From Elizabethkingia meningoseptica_A (GTDB taxonomy: Bacteria > Bacteroidota > Bacteroidia > Flavobacteriales > Weeksellaceae): a DNA stretch of 64,000 nt. The translations under genes were made by a program, and so were the position numbers. The stretch's first letter is position 1. The number at the start of each line of letters is the position of its first letter. Positions 52,086 through 60,720 of the stretch are shown here, piece by piece. Location: positions 806,001 to 870,000 of the forward strand of contig NZ_JBJDLK010000001.1 in NCBI RefSeq assembly GCF_045762675.1. The letters run 5' to 3'. Under the pieces are notes generated by a model that was not told the DNA's origin, searched no databases, and was given only the letters and a program-made list of their open reading frames with translations.

Positions 52086-52907
52086 TTATGATTTTGGATA
52101 CACCGATGCAATAAATTGCTTGTCGGTAGCAGACAGAACAGTATTGTTGCCTACGCTGAATCCATTTGTTGTAAGACTTCCGCTAATGCTGTAATGCATA
52201 ATTGACTGGGTATCGTACGCGCTATATTGTGTTTGCGTAGTAGAATATTTTGCGAACAGATTCGTATCTACCTGAGCTCTCGACCAATAATTCGGATACC
52301 CGCCATAGTAAGTATACACCTTTTCTTTATCCCAAGGAATAGCAGCTTCAGGATGCTGATGTTCATGGATCATACCAAGTGCATGTCCGAATTCGTGAAT
52401 AGTTGTTCTGCTGAATTCTGTATCACTTGTGGAGTCGTTGAACCAGCCGAAGTTCATTGTTTCCTGATTGGTAGGCTGGCGAAGTGCATCTGTCCCTATA
52501 TAAGAATAAGAACCTGCTCCGTCAACAAAAGAAACTCTGATTTGTGGTGTCCCGCTGGTAACAAATTTAAACGTGATGTTAGCATATTTGGACCATTCCT
52601 GAGCATATTGCATTACTTTGCTGCGAACTTTGGCAGTACCTCCGTATAAACCAACACTGATCACACTGCCGTTTGCCCATTTTTTGTTGGTAATAACGGC
52701 ACCTCTTGGGTCCGTCCCCGGAAGATAAACATCTTTACACACTTGTGCGTTTTCGAAACCGGCAGGAATATCTGCTTTTGGTACGGTTTTTAATTCTGCA
52801 AGTGCCTGTGGAGTGCTGCTTTCTTCAACACTGTCGTTGCTGGTGTTACATGATACCAATGCAACTGAAATAAATGATCCAAGCAGGATCTTCTTGTGTA
52901 ATTCCAT
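52086..52907 (-). CDS. M12A (astacin/flavastacin-like) metalloprotease lipoprotein
   Basis: A 273-residue secreted zinc protease. The signal peptide has a lipobox (SVALVSCNTS), so it is probably lipid-anchored. The zinc motif is HEFGHALGMIHEHQHPEA (HExxHxxGxxHE) near residue 168, and the Met-turn is SIMHYSISG. The region before it (GAVITNKKWANGSVISVGLYG) looks like the start of an astacin domain. Flavastacin, an Asp-specific member, was described from Elizabethkingia meningoseptica; this one is shorter and its specificity is unknown. The propeptide part is short (residues ~25-65). Confidence 0.92.
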   Translation of the reverse strand: MELHKKILLGSFISVALVSCNTSNDSVEESSTPQALAELKTVPKADIPAGFENAQVCKDVYLPGTDPRGAVITNKKWANGSVISVGLYGGTAKVRSKVMQYAQEWSKYANITFKFVTSGTPQIRVSFVDGAGSYSYIGTDALRQPTNQETMNFGWFNDSTSDTEFSRTTIHEFGHALGMIHEHQHPEAAIPWDKEKVYTYYGGYPNYWSRAQVDTNLFAKYSTTQTQYSAYDTQSIMHYSISGSLTTNGFSVGNNTVLSATDKQFIASVYPKS

Positions 52908-53392
52908 AATAAAAGTATTTGATTTGGTTAGTGATTTCTTTGCTTTTATTAAAATAAACCTGTTATTGAGAGGTAGATTACTTATATATATCCAATCAAT
53001 ATAGTAGGATATTATCTTGTTTTCTGAAATAAAACAATTAAATTCTCTTTATAAATTTAGTATCAGAAGTTTTAATGTAGATATAACTCATTAATATACC
53101 TACTATAATAACTTTGACATTAAAGATGATACTGGAATTTAGTGTGAATCTTAATTAATTATTTTGGTGTCGGAGATTCGTTTTTTGCTCAACATAGGAT
53201 CAAAAATTGGAATACCAATATCCTGACCAGCAATGGGGAATGTGCGTATGTTTTCATAATAATTTAAAATGTGATTTGGTTGGTAAGCGAATTTACAAAA
53301 TTTTATCAAATATTTTACAAATTTTGTTTTTTTTATTTTAAATTACTTTATTTGACGATTTGTACTGATTTAATCAAAGCATAGAACTGTTC
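52908..53392. other. A/T-rich spacer, possible gene remnant
   Basis: No intact gene is visible. The left ~240 bases hold the probable promoter region of the astacin gene but no clear -7 box. The right part contains the protein-like open frame at 53151-53342. Confidence 0.4.
53151..53342 (-). pseudogene. Possible C-terminal gene remnant
   Basis: A minus-strand frame of 64 codons with no ATG. Its last 36 codons read like a genuine protein end: YYENIRTFPIAGQDIGIP, then IFDPMLSKKRISDTKIIN and a stop. The upstream part is A/T-driven and uncertain. It may be the tail of a deleted gene; the parent family was not recognised. Confidence 0.3.
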
Positions 53393-54028
53393 TTATAAGG
53401 TGTCCTTTTTTGCTATCAGAACAGTATGTATTTCAGTCTCTGTTTCCGATCTTTTATATTTTATTTTAAAAATTTCTATTGATCCAAATTTTCTATTCAT
53501 AAGAGCTACTTTCAAATCATTTAAGTTATGATAATAAAAATAAACTCTTCCATGATTGCTAACCTTGAAACCGGAATTTTCCGAATCACCTTCAACAAAG
53601 CTTAAGTATATAATACCATTTTCAGTTAGCAGATTGTATGAGGCTGATATCAATTCATTACATTCAGTTTGAGATAAATAAGGCAGGCAGAATCCACTAA
53701 TAACTCCATCATATTTTGTGTTAAGCTTATTAATTTGCCGACTATCCATGACCATAAAGTCTGCTGTTGGATTATTCAGCTTTGCCAATTCGATCATTTT
53801 TGGCGCAATATCAATTCCGAAAATATTAAAATCTGGTCTTTTAGACAGTAGATATTTAGCTATATTTCCGGGACCACAACCTATTTCTAACAATTTTGAT
53901 TTTGATTTGGTCACAGAGTTGCAGAAATAATCATAAGAGTCATTATACAAGTCCATATCCATAAACTTGTCCTGATAAATAGAAGCAACATTATTCCAAG
54001 TATCAAAAGTTTCTTTATAACTGTCCAT
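53393..54028 (-). CDS. Class I SAM-dependent methyltransferase
   Basis: A 211-residue methyltransferase. Motif I is KLLEIGCGPGNIAKYL near residue 40, followed by IFGIDIAPKMIELAKLN (SAM ribose-binding Asp), FMVMDSRQI and GVISGFCLPYLSQTE. The N-terminal part (FDTWNNVASIYQDKFMDMDLYNDSYDYF) is common in small-molecule methyltransferases. The substrate is unknown. It stands alone, between a possible remnant and a small TPR gene. Confidence 0.88.
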   Translation of the reverse strand: MDSYKETFDTWNNVASIYQDKFMDMDLYNDSYDYFCNSVTKSKSKLLEIGCGPGNIAKYLLSKRPDFNIFGIDIAPKMIELAKLNNPTADFMVMDSRQINKLNTKYDGVISGFCLPYLSQTECNELISASYNLLTENGIIYLSFVEGDSENSGFKVSNHGRVYFYYHNLNDLKVALMNRKFGSIEIFKIKYKRSETETEIHTVLIAKKDTL

Positions 54029-54199
54029 AATATAATTGTTCTAAAAGCTTAATAAAATGCTGTGTATAAAAAATAGAGTTTTCAGGTTTATGCAGATGAA
54101 TCCAAATACCCTATAACATTAACTAAATTAATAAAAAAGCAAATACAAATATTCTCTGATTTTTTTAATTGGAATAAAGAAGATATAGATATTAAACAA

Positions 54200-54228
54200 A
54201 AATCCCGGACTTTTAGCCCGGGATTTTT
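54200..54228 (-). terminator. Terminator after the small TPR gene
   Basis: The stem AAATCCCGG/CCGGGATTT carries A on the left and T on the right, so it could act in both directions. It lies 28 bases from the stop at 54256. Confidence 0.85.
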
Positions 54229-54255
54229 GAAAATAACTTTCTTCAAAGTTGTCTT

Positions 54256-54762
54256 CTATTGATTTATGCTTTTGCTTAGTTTTTTAGCATCTTCATTGTT
54301 TGGATCATATTCCAATGCTTTTGCAATATGCTTTTTAGCTTCATCCTTATTGGTTTCGTATAAAGCATAAGCAACATACATGTGGGCATAAGTCAGATTT
54401 TGTTTGTTAGCCTCCAGTTCTTCAGGCTTTACCAAAGCGATGAATTTTTCGTACGCCGCCTGTGCATTAGCTTTGTCTTTCAGAGACTGATACACATAAC
54501 CTTGTCCATAATATGATGGCGCCCAATCCGGAAGTGCAGTACTTACTTTTTTCCATGTCGCTAAAGCATTATTCCAATCCTGCTTTTCCTGAAAGGCAAT
54601 AGCCTGCTTTACTAATGCTTCATTGTCCTGTGGTTTTGCCTGTTCTGTGGTTTGTGTTTGCTGAGTGCTGTCTACAGTTTGTGCATAAGCTACATTTACA
54701 GACCCTAATAATAACATTCCGATTACTACTTGTTTTACACTTTTCATTTTGTTCTTATTCAT
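54256..54762 (-). CDS. Small exported TPR protein
   Basis: A 168-residue protein with a signal peptide (MKSVKQVVIGMLLLGSVNVAYAQ). The ATG at 54762 adds five residues; one at 54747 gives the more typical start. After a Gln/Thr linker there are about two to three TPR units: ALVKQAIAFQEKQDWNNALATWKKVSTALPDWAPSYYGQGYVYQ, and AKKHIAKALEYDPNNEDAKKL. It is probably periplasmic; partner unknown. It is a single gene with its own terminator. Confidence 0.8.
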   Translation of the reverse strand: MNKNKMKSVKQVVIGMLLLGSVNVAYAQTVDSTQQTQTTEQAKPQDNEALVKQAIAFQEKQDWNNALATWKKVSTALPDWAPSYYGQGYVYQSLKDKANAQAAYEKFIALVKPEELEANKQNLTYAHMYVAYALYETNKDEAKKHIAKALEYDPNNEDAKKLSKSINQ

Positions 54763-55181
54763 GTTGTTAATTTTAGTAATTAATATTCTTGTTCTTATAA
54801 CGGAAGAAGTACAATTATAATTCCCAGATGCTCAAAACTTTTAGAAACATTAGCCTTTTTGCAATAATATTAACATTATTATGGTACTTTTTATGAAACC
54901 TTATGATTCAGCTTAAAAGAAAATTCGGCTTTATTTTATTGTATTCAATGTTCAAATTAGATTTTGTTTCATTTTTAATCATAAAGAATATGCTATGGCT
55001 TGATTAAAATACTCAATTGTTTATTTTGTTATGTTTATGATAATTATACTATGAATATTTTTAAACATACTTCACTCAAAAATTATTATGAATAACAATA
55101 ACCATTATAATAATTTATTTTTATTAATTATAATTTTATATTTTTGCCAATACACCAAATCATCAGCAAAATAATTTAATT
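54763..55181. other. A/T-rich divergent spacer
   Basis: This 419-base region between the divergent TPR and FabH-like genes has no coding frame of note. Near its right end it holds the predicted -7 box at 55139-55146. Nothing else stands out. Confidence 0.5.
55139..55146 (+). promoter_or_regulatory. Predicted -7 box of the FabH-like gene
   Basis: TATTTTTG fits TAnnTTTG and is 35 bases before the ATG at 55182. The A/T-rich background weakens the call. Confidence 0.4.
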
Positions 55182-56156
55182 ATGAAACTAAATCACACCT
55201 ATTTTTACCATCCGGAAAACATTGAGAATAACGCAAAGATTATTCAGGAGTTCGAAGAACAGGAAATATCAATGCAAAAAATTCAAAATGCTTTAGGCCG
55301 GGAAAACAGATTTATTGTCCCTGAAAGTTCTGATGAAACCACACTTTCTATGGCGATAGAAGCTGCAAAAGGAGTTCTTAAGGAAAGCAATACACCTGTT
55401 TCGGATATTGATATTATTGTTTTTGTATCCACAACGCCAGAACACCAGATTCCTTGTGATTCAATTAAAATACACTATGCATTACAGGCAAAAAACAATA
55501 CATTATGTTATGACATCAATGTGAACTGTATCGGAGCCCTGGTTGCATTGGATCAGGTATCAAAATATCTGGAGACATCCAATTTTGCAAAAAAGGCATT
55601 AATTGTATGTGCTGAAAAATTATCCAATATTTTAGATTCGAAAAATCCTGTCACCGCATTTTGTTTTTCAGACTGCTCGTTTGCGTTTATCGTAGAAAAA
55701 GACAATTCAAATTCAGGACTTATTGATATTCTATATCATACAGACAGCAGTTTTTGCGATACTGTTTTATTTCCGCCTACAGGTTATTCCTGTTATGATC
55801 AAAGTGATGTAACCATGTGGGATACTTCTTTTGACGGAAGTGGAAGCGTAAATTTTGCAGTAGATAATATGACGCAATTTTTAGAAAAGAATAATCTGAA
55901 TATTGAAAAAATTGACTTATTTTTATTTTCACAGTTGTCGATAAAGAATATTAAAACCATTCAGGACCATTATCATATACCGGAGGAAAAAATCCCTTTC
56001 TATTCCAAGGAATTAGGATACAGTGGTTCTTCAAGTCCATTTCTGGCGTTGGATCAGTATCAGAAAAATGTAAGAAAATTAAAAAAAGGGGAGAACATTC
56101 TTATCTGGACTTTAGGAGCGGGTTATCAGGCCGGACTGATGTTATGGCGGTATTAA
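55182..56156 (+). CDS. FabH-like thiolase-fold protein lacking catalytic His and Asn
   Basis: A 324-residue member of the 3-oxoacyl-ACP synthase III superfamily. The first half has ALGRENRFIVPESSDETTLSMAIEAAKGVL and the likely nucleophile Cys116 in DINVNCIGALVALD. The second half keeps the fold but not the other catalytic residues. The HQ of the usual HQAN motif is SQ (Ser250), and the NTS segment is GYSGSSSP with Tyr in place of Asn. It should not decarboxylate malonyl-ACP as normal FabH does; acyl transfer or ester formation, as in some FabH relatives, is possible. It is a lone gene, outside any fab cluster. Confidence 0.8.
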   Translation: MKLNHTYFYHPENIENNAKIIQEFEEQEISMQKIQNALGRENRFIVPESSDETTLSMAIEAAKGVLKESNTPVSDIDIIVFVSTTPEHQIPCDSIKIHYALQAKNNTLCYDINVNCIGALVALDQVSKYLETSNFAKKALIVCAEKLSNILDSKNPVTAFCFSDCSFAFIVEKDNSNSGLIDILYHTDSSFCDTVLFPPTGYSCYDQSDVTMWDTSFDGSGSVNFAVDNMTQFLEKNNLNIEKIDLFLFSQLSIKNIKTIQDHYHIPEEKIPFYSKELGYSGSSSPFLALDQYQKNVRKLKKGENILIWTLGAGYQAGLMLWRY

Positions 56157-56210
56157 TTTAAGCCGTTTTATTTTCTAAACAAACACAAAACGCTATAGAG
56201 ATGCCATTTG

Positions 56211-56239
56211 TTATTATATAATCAAATGGCATTTTTTTT
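56211..56239 (+). terminator. Terminator after the FabH-like gene
   Basis: The stem ATGCCATTTG/CAAATGGCAT is very A/T-rich in the loop and is followed by seven T, 54 bases after the stop. Confidence 0.85.
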
Positions 56240-56249
56240 CAGATATAAA

Positions 56250-56282
56250 TTGATGTAAAAGAAAATTTATTGACTATTTTTG
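56250..56282 (+). promoter_or_regulatory. Predicted promoter of ogt-alkA
   Basis: TTG at 56250-56252 and TATTTTTG at 56275-56282 have 22 bases between them, within the Bacteroidetes range. The ogt ATG is 88 bases downstream. Confidence 0.45.
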
Positions 56283-56370
56283 ATGGTAAGGTAAAACCAT
56301 GAGAGGTTTTTGAGACAGCTGTATTAATAGAGTATTAAACCGTCTGGAACTGGTTTTCAAAATACAAAAG

Positions 56371-56883
56371 ATGGAAGATCCGAAACAATTAGTATATAAA
56401 GACGTAGCATCGCCTGTCGGGCTGGTCAGAGCTATAGCTTCCAACAAAGGTCTTGTGGCAATTATCTGGGAAGGTGAGGGTTATAAGAGAACAAAGCTTT
56501 CTCCTCCTGTAAAAAGTGATAAACATCCGATACTTATACAGACTGAGAAAGAATTAAATGAGTATTTCAATAATGAAAGAACCATATTTGATATTCCGCT
56601 GGATTTTAAAGGTACAGAATTTCAAATCAGAGTCTGGAAAGCCCTATTGAAAATTCCATATGGTGCAACTAAAACTTATGGTGACCTTGCCAGAATTCTT
56701 GGCGACATAAAAGCTGTCCGGGCAGTTGGAGGAGCACTGAATAAAAATCCAATTTCCATTATTGTTCCTTGTCACAGAGTTGTCGGTACCTCCGGAAATC
56801 TTGTTGGTTTTGCAGGTGGATTAAATAATAAATCAATCCTTCTTGATCTGGAACAAGGCTTTACAATGCCAAGCTTATTTTAA
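56371..56883 (+). CDS. ogt: Methylated-DNA-protein cysteine methyltransferase
   Basis: A suicide repair protein that takes O6-alkyl groups from guanine. The 170 residues show FQIRVWKALLKIPYGATKTYGDLARILG, the helix-turn-helix part (AVRAVGGALNKNPISI) and the active site IIVPCHRVVG with the acceptor Cys, then GFAGGLNNKSILLDLE. No Ada-type N-terminal zinc domain is present. It lies 15 bases before an alkA-type glycosylase gene, so the two form an alkylation-repair unit. Confidence 0.95.
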   Translation: MEDPKQLVYKDVASPVGLVRAIASNKGLVAIIWEGEGYKRTKLSPPVKSDKHPILIQTEKELNEYFNNERTIFDIPLDFKGTEFQIRVWKALLKIPYGATKTYGDLARILGDIKAVRAVGGALNKNPISIIVPCHRVVGTSGNLVGFAGGLNNKSILLDLEQGFTMPSLF

Positions 56884-56898
56884 ATTAAAAGCTGAAGA

Positions 56899-57576
56899 AT
56901 GAAAAGAAACACCGGTCAGGAAGATTCAATACCGGATATAAAAATCTTTAATTCTGAAAATTTTCATGATTTATGCCATTATCTGGCAGTAAGAGATCCT
57001 GATTTTAAAACAATTTTGAATACACATGGTTATCCTCCTATGTGGACACGTGAAAATACTTTCGAAACACTGGTACATATCATTTTAGAACAACAGGTTT
57101 CACTGGCATCAGCATTGGCTGCTCTCAATAAATTAAAAGAAAAAACAACCCAAATAACACCGGAAAGCGTTCTAATGCTTAATGATGATGAAATGAGAGC
57201 CTGTTATATCAGTCGTCAAAAAACCGTTTATATCAGAGGGCTGGCACAATCCATTACAGATAAGCATCTTAGCCTTGAAGAATTACCAGCAATGACAAAT
57301 GATGATGCACGTAAAAGTCTTGTAAAACTAAAAGGAATAGGTAACTGGACCGTTGATGTCTATTTGATGTTTACACTTCAGAGGGTTGATATTTTTCCTA
57401 TTGGTGATCTGGCTGCCGTTAATGCTTTAAAACGTTTAAAAAAACTTCAGCCATCTGTAACAAAAGAAGAAATCCTGGAAATAACTGAACAATGGAGACC
57501 TTTCCGTTCTATTGCCTCTATTATGCTTTGGCATTATTATTTGTCTCAGCCTGCAAAAAAGAATATTTCATTTTAG
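56899..57576 (+). CDS. DNA-3-methyladenine glycosylase II family protein
   Basis: A 225-residue HhH-GPD superfamily glycosylase that removes alkylated bases. FETLVHIILEQQVSLASALAALNKL is the usual entry helix. LKGIGNWTVDVYLMFTLQRVDIFPIGDLAAV contains the helix-hairpin-helix and the catalytic Asp. It lacks the N-terminal beta domain of E. coli AlkA, as the short yeast MAG1-like forms do. It follows ogt by 15 bases and is likely co-expressed with it. Confidence 0.9.
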   Translation: MKRNTGQEDSIPDIKIFNSENFHDLCHYLAVRDPDFKTILNTHGYPPMWTRENTFETLVHIILEQQVSLASALAALNKLKEKTTQITPESVLMLNDDEMRACYISRQKTVYIRGLAQSITDKHLSLEELPAMTNDDARKSLVKLKGIGNWTVDVYLMFTLQRVDIFPIGDLAAVNALKRLKKLQPSVTKEEILEITEQWRPFRSIASIMLWHYYLSQPAKKNISF

Positions 57577-57638
57577 AATATACAATATATATCCCCTTTG
57601 TCATTAAATAACAAAGCGGATTTTAATAATGATAGTAT

Positions 57639-57838
57639 TTATTTTATCTTTTCAAATACAATAGCGCCCTCCATCCAAATAATGCCGTCTACCTGTGTAC
57701 TGTTTTTAATAAGAGGCTGGTGAATTGTATTAAGCTCATCATTTTTGTAAAGCCTGGTATACTTTTTAAATCGGTACTGTCAGCTTTAGGAGAATCTATT
57801 ATTATCTTCTTACTATTCTGAGCATCCTCTTACAAATG
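57639..57838 (-). pseudogene. C-terminal remnant of an unknown gene
   Basis: Two minus-strand frames join into one protein-like end. The first reads EDAQNSKKIIIDSPKADST then DLKS. The second continues YTRLYKNDELNTIHQPLIKN, then STQVDGIIWMEGAIVFEKIK and a stop at 57639. A frameshift near 57758-57765 separates them, and a stop closes the frame at about 57838. No start exists. The parent family was not recognised. Confidence 0.5.
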
Positions 57839-58053
57839 AAACTTAAAGTTTAAAACACTTGTAATTAGCCGTTTAAACATTTTGTATAAGTTTTGTGGGG
57901 GCGGAAAATACACTGAATCCCAAGAATTTATCAAACCTTTGCACCAGAAATCACAAGATAGGTATTACAGGTTCCATGCAGCCTGAACCATTAACCATTT
58001 ATTAAAATATTCCATCATTCGTTTGTGTTTGTAAAAACTGTTGACAGTTTTAT

Positions 58054-58089
58054 GCGGGTAATCTTATTCATCAGGATTATCCGCTTTTT
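58054..58089 (+). terminator. Terminator-like hairpin in the fimbrillin leader
   Basis: The stem GCGGGTAATC/GATTATCCGC has one G-U pair and an 11-base loop, followed by five T. It lies 61 bases before the ATG at 58150. It may end upstream transcripts or attenuate the fimbrillin unit. Confidence 0.6.
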
Positions 58090-58149
58090 AAACATTTTGT
58101 TTTGGTGTCTTTCCAATAGAATTTATGTACAATAAAATAATGTGTTAAG

Positions 58150-58338
58150 ATGAAAAAAGAATCCAATTGTAAAAAGAACTACCTGTCTCCAAGTTTTGAA
58201 ATTGTCCGAATTGAAATGGAAGAGGGAATTGCAGGAACATCGGCAACTGTAAATCCAGGAGAAACAGGTAATCCCGACATTCCAAAAGTTGAAGACTGGG
58301 GAAATGGAGGTGACTATGAAGGAACAGGAGAGATTTAA
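58150..58338 (+). CDS. Small fimbrillin-associated peptide
   Basis: A 62-residue peptide: KKNYLSPSFEIVRIEMEEGI, then AGTSATVNPGETGNPDIPKV and EDWGNGGDYEGTGEI. The N-terminal NYLSPSFEIVRIEMEEGIA pattern and the Gly/Pro/Asp-rich tail are typical of short peptides that precede fimbrillin-type lipoprotein genes in Elizabethkingia, Chryseobacterium and Sphingobacterium. No signal peptide is visible. It lies 20 bases before the fimbrillin gene. Its role is unknown; export or surface display with the fimbrillin is only a guess. Confidence 0.75.
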   Translation: MKKESNCKKNYLSPSFEIVRIEMEEGIAGTSATVNPGETGNPDIPKVEDWGNGGDYEGTGEI

Positions 58339-58358
58339 TAATAAATAAAATAAATACT

Positions 58359-60119
58359 ATGAATATTAAAAAAACACATAATATCTTTCTGCTGTGTAAT
58401 GTAATATTGCTGTGGGGAATAAGTTCCTGCTCATCCAGAGAAAACAATGAAATTACAGCGGATGAAACCGGTAAAACAGCTGTTTACATCAATACCGTTG
58501 TTGCAGAAAATGAAAGCATAATAAGTACAGCTAACGCATCTTCCGGAAAAGTGGTAGCACATGTTGTACCGGAAATTATAGCAAGAGAAAAGATGGTGTA
58601 TGGTAATATAACCGATGCACTTATAAGCATGGAACAGGCCTCTGTTTCTTTGAAAAACACCACTGCTTCAACTTATAAATCAGTCATAGCACCAATAAAT
58701 ACCGTTACAATGGAACCGGGAAAATTGTTTATTGTAAAACTGTTTAATGATAACAACGGAATAAGAGGAACAGAGTACGGCACCTATACACTCACAGCAG
58801 GACAACCCGGTTCAATTAAAGTTGATTCGGGAAAAAAGTACCATTGGATAGCATATTCAACTAATGAAACAAGCCTTCCGGCAATTGCAGGAAACATAAT
58901 CTCTGCGGACAATATGATTAACAAAGATATCCTGTATGATTCAGGAGTGCTTATGAATACTGAAACAGGTAATAATAATTATTTAGAAATAGTATTTAGG
59001 CACAGAGCATCCCGTTTTCAGGTTCTCGTGAACAGCCAGGGAATGTATATGCCCATGATGTTAACAAAAGGTTCCGGGGAAATATCAATAGGACAGGGTA
59101 CGGGGAATGCTTTCAACAGTCTGTTAAGGACAAGGTCATTTGATATCTCAACAGGGGAGTACACTAATACAGCTCAGCTTGTAAATGAAGTACCGTTGGC
59201 AGATACCAATTTTACAAATGCCCTGAAAACGGTATACATATACAGCTCAGACGAAGTAACAAATATACCAGCTAATACACTTGTTGTGAAGATCAATAAT
59301 ATTCTGTTCAAAGCTGACCATATGCCTACAGTGTATCCCGGAGAAGGAATCTGGGGATGGACAACACCAGTATATTTTAACATTAACAATGATGCTTTTG
59401 ATATATCACACGGAACAGCCTATAAAATCACTGCAAAATTAATACAAAGCGGTATTAGATTCGGGAATGCTACCTGGTCCAGAGGAATATTAACAGATGC
59501 ACCATCTATTAATACATTAAATAATATATTGAAATACAGGATAGTGCCTTTCAACAAGCTTGAAGCTAATAACGAGCATAATTACTGGACATGGAATTCT
59601 CTTCTGCCTGCGGGAGATGCCGCTTCGGTTTATAACGAAATAAATGATCCCTGTATGCAGTTATATCCGTATAACATCTGGCGAATGCCTACGGCAGCTG
59701 AAGCGAAAGAACTGGCTGACTTAGCACCTGTGGTATCAGCTCAGGGATTATTGCAGCCATCTGAAAGTGAAGGCTACAAATCATGGTTCAACATGAATAT
59801 AACTCCGGATCCTTCTGGGGCACACTTACAATATTTCTATGGACTTAAAATACAATTTTCCGGGTATAAAGATGCATCAGGCAATCTGTTGGAGAGTAAG
59901 TCAGATATCAATAATACGACAATCACTTCAATAACAAATGCAGTAAGCGCAAGATTTTGGACAAAAGAAAGTGCAGGAAGTACTGCCAGGGCTTTTGTCC
60001 GTTATGCAGACATCGCTCCTGCAGGCGGGCAAAATGTATCTGTTACTGTTCCCAACAAAGGAAGCATTGCAAATATGGATAAAAGTTCCAGACTTAATAT
60101 CAGATGTGTAAGAAATTAA
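58359..60119 (+). CDS. Fimbrillin family (Mfa1/FISUMP-like) lipoprotein
   Basis: A 586-residue lipoprotein with the signal NIFLLCNVILLWGISSCSS (lipobox Cys 25). The middle resembles Bacteroidetes fimbrillins: SVIAPINTVTMEPGKLFIVKLF, KVDSGKKYHWIAYSTNE and YLEIVFRHRASRFQVLV. The C-terminal ~140 residues match FISUMP-type modules (YPYNIWRMPTAAEAKELADL, SARFWTKESAGSTARAFVRY) and end in RLNIRCVRN. Such proteins are surface-exposed pilus or adhesin subunits. No mfa2/fimB-type anchor or other fimbrial gene is adjacent, so this is a two-gene locus. Confidence 0.85.
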   Translation: MNIKKTHNIFLLCNVILLWGISSCSSRENNEITADETGKTAVYINTVVAENESIISTANASSGKVVAHVVPEIIAREKMVYGNITDALISMEQASVSLKNTTASTYKSVIAPINTVTMEPGKLFIVKLFNDNNGIRGTEYGTYTLTAGQPGSIKVDSGKKYHWIAYSTNETSLPAIAGNIISADNMINKDILYDSGVLMNTETGNNNYLEIVFRHRASRFQVLVNSQGMYMPMMLTKGSGEISIGQGTGNAFNSLLRTRSFDISTGEYTNTAQLVNEVPLADTNFTNALKTVYIYSSDEVTNIPANTLVVKINNILFKADHMPTVYPGEGIWGWTTPVYFNINNDAFDISHGTAYKITAKLIQSGIRFGNATWSRGILTDAPSINTLNNILKYRIVPFNKLEANNEHNYWTWNSLLPAGDAASVYNEINDPCMQLYPYNIWRMPTAAEAKELADLAPVVSAQGLLQPSESEGYKSWFNMNITPDPSGAHLQYFYGLKIQFSGYKDASGNLLESKSDINNTTITSITNAVSARFWTKESAGSTARAFVRYADIAPAGGQNVSVTVPNKGSIANMDKSSRLNIRCVRN

Positions 60120-60144
60120 AAAGGAGAGGAGTAAACATAAATAT

Positions 60145-60170
60145 AAAAGCAGACTTATAAGTCTGCTTTT
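60145..60170. terminator. Bidirectional terminator
   Basis: AAAAGCAGACTTA/TAAGTCTGCTTTT is a perfect 26-base palindrome. It serves the fimbrillin gene and the convergent 109-residue gene. Confidence 0.88.
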
Positions 60171-60174
60171 ATAT

Positions 60175-60504
60175 TTAGTCTTCTGCTAAATATTTTCTGA
60201 GTTTATCAAGGGCCTGTTGAATCTTTTGATTTTCCTCTTCTCTTTCCAGTTTTTTTATTGCATTCTCCAGCATGATCATAGAGTTTGTCCATTCTGCGGT
60301 AGAATTAGAAAAAGTGAAATCGTCAATTATTACCTCGAAGACTACTTTTTCTTCTTCCTCTTTTCCAATTTTATAAAATCTGAAGCTTACCTGATCATCT
60401 CCGCCGGAAACCCCATTTTCATTGCTTTTTAAGCTATAGTTTTTGGGGTTTGAGTAGATCTTCTTAAAAAGCAGCTTTGCATCCTGTATCTTCAAATCGG
60501 GCAT
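60175..60504 (-). CDS. Small hypothetical protein with C-terminal coiled coil
   Basis: A 109-residue acidic and basic soluble protein. Residues ~30-75 alternate strands (QVSFRFYKIGKEEEEKVVFEVIIDDFTFSNSTAEW). The last ~35 residues are a probable coiled coil (MLENAIKKLEREEENQKIQQALDKLRKYLAED). No known domain was recognised. It stands alone, convergent with the fimbrillin gene. Confidence 0.65.
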   Translation of the reverse strand: MPDLKIQDAKLLFKKIYSNPKNYSLKSNENGVSGGDDQVSFRFYKIGKEEEEKVVFEVIIDDFTFSNSTAEWTNSMIMLENAIKKLEREEENQKIQQALDKLRKYLAED

Positions 60505-60720
60505 GTTATAATGTTTGGCAGCTTATAAGGGTAATATTTCCTCATGGAGTGCAGTTATTTAAAATTCAATTATTTGAAACTTCTATTTTGAAGTAAGGTT
60601 CATTACTGATACTCAAAAAAGAAATTCTATGGTAAAATTAAATATTTTTTATTAATTCCAAATAATTGATAACAAAAGTTTATATTTAAGTATAAAAAGC
60701 CGGATACAAAATATCCGATA

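Larger units (their letters stand above)
57577..58149. other. Spacer with gene remnant and fimbrillin leader region
   Basis: The left part holds a minus-strand gene remnant (57639-57838). The right part is the leader of the fimbrillin unit. It contains a small inverted repeat AAAACTG/CAGTTTT at 58033-58048 and a terminator-like hairpin at 58054-58089. No intact gene is present. Confidence 0.5.

Noticed and set aside
57590..57625. CTTTGT/ACAAAG hairpin after alkA
   Set aside because: The stem is only six pairs and lacks an immediate T run, so it is too weak to call a terminator.
58000..58149. Invertible promoter for fimbrillin phase variation
   Set aside because: Only short local hairpins are present; no pair of longer inverted arms spans a promoter, and no invertase gene is nearby.
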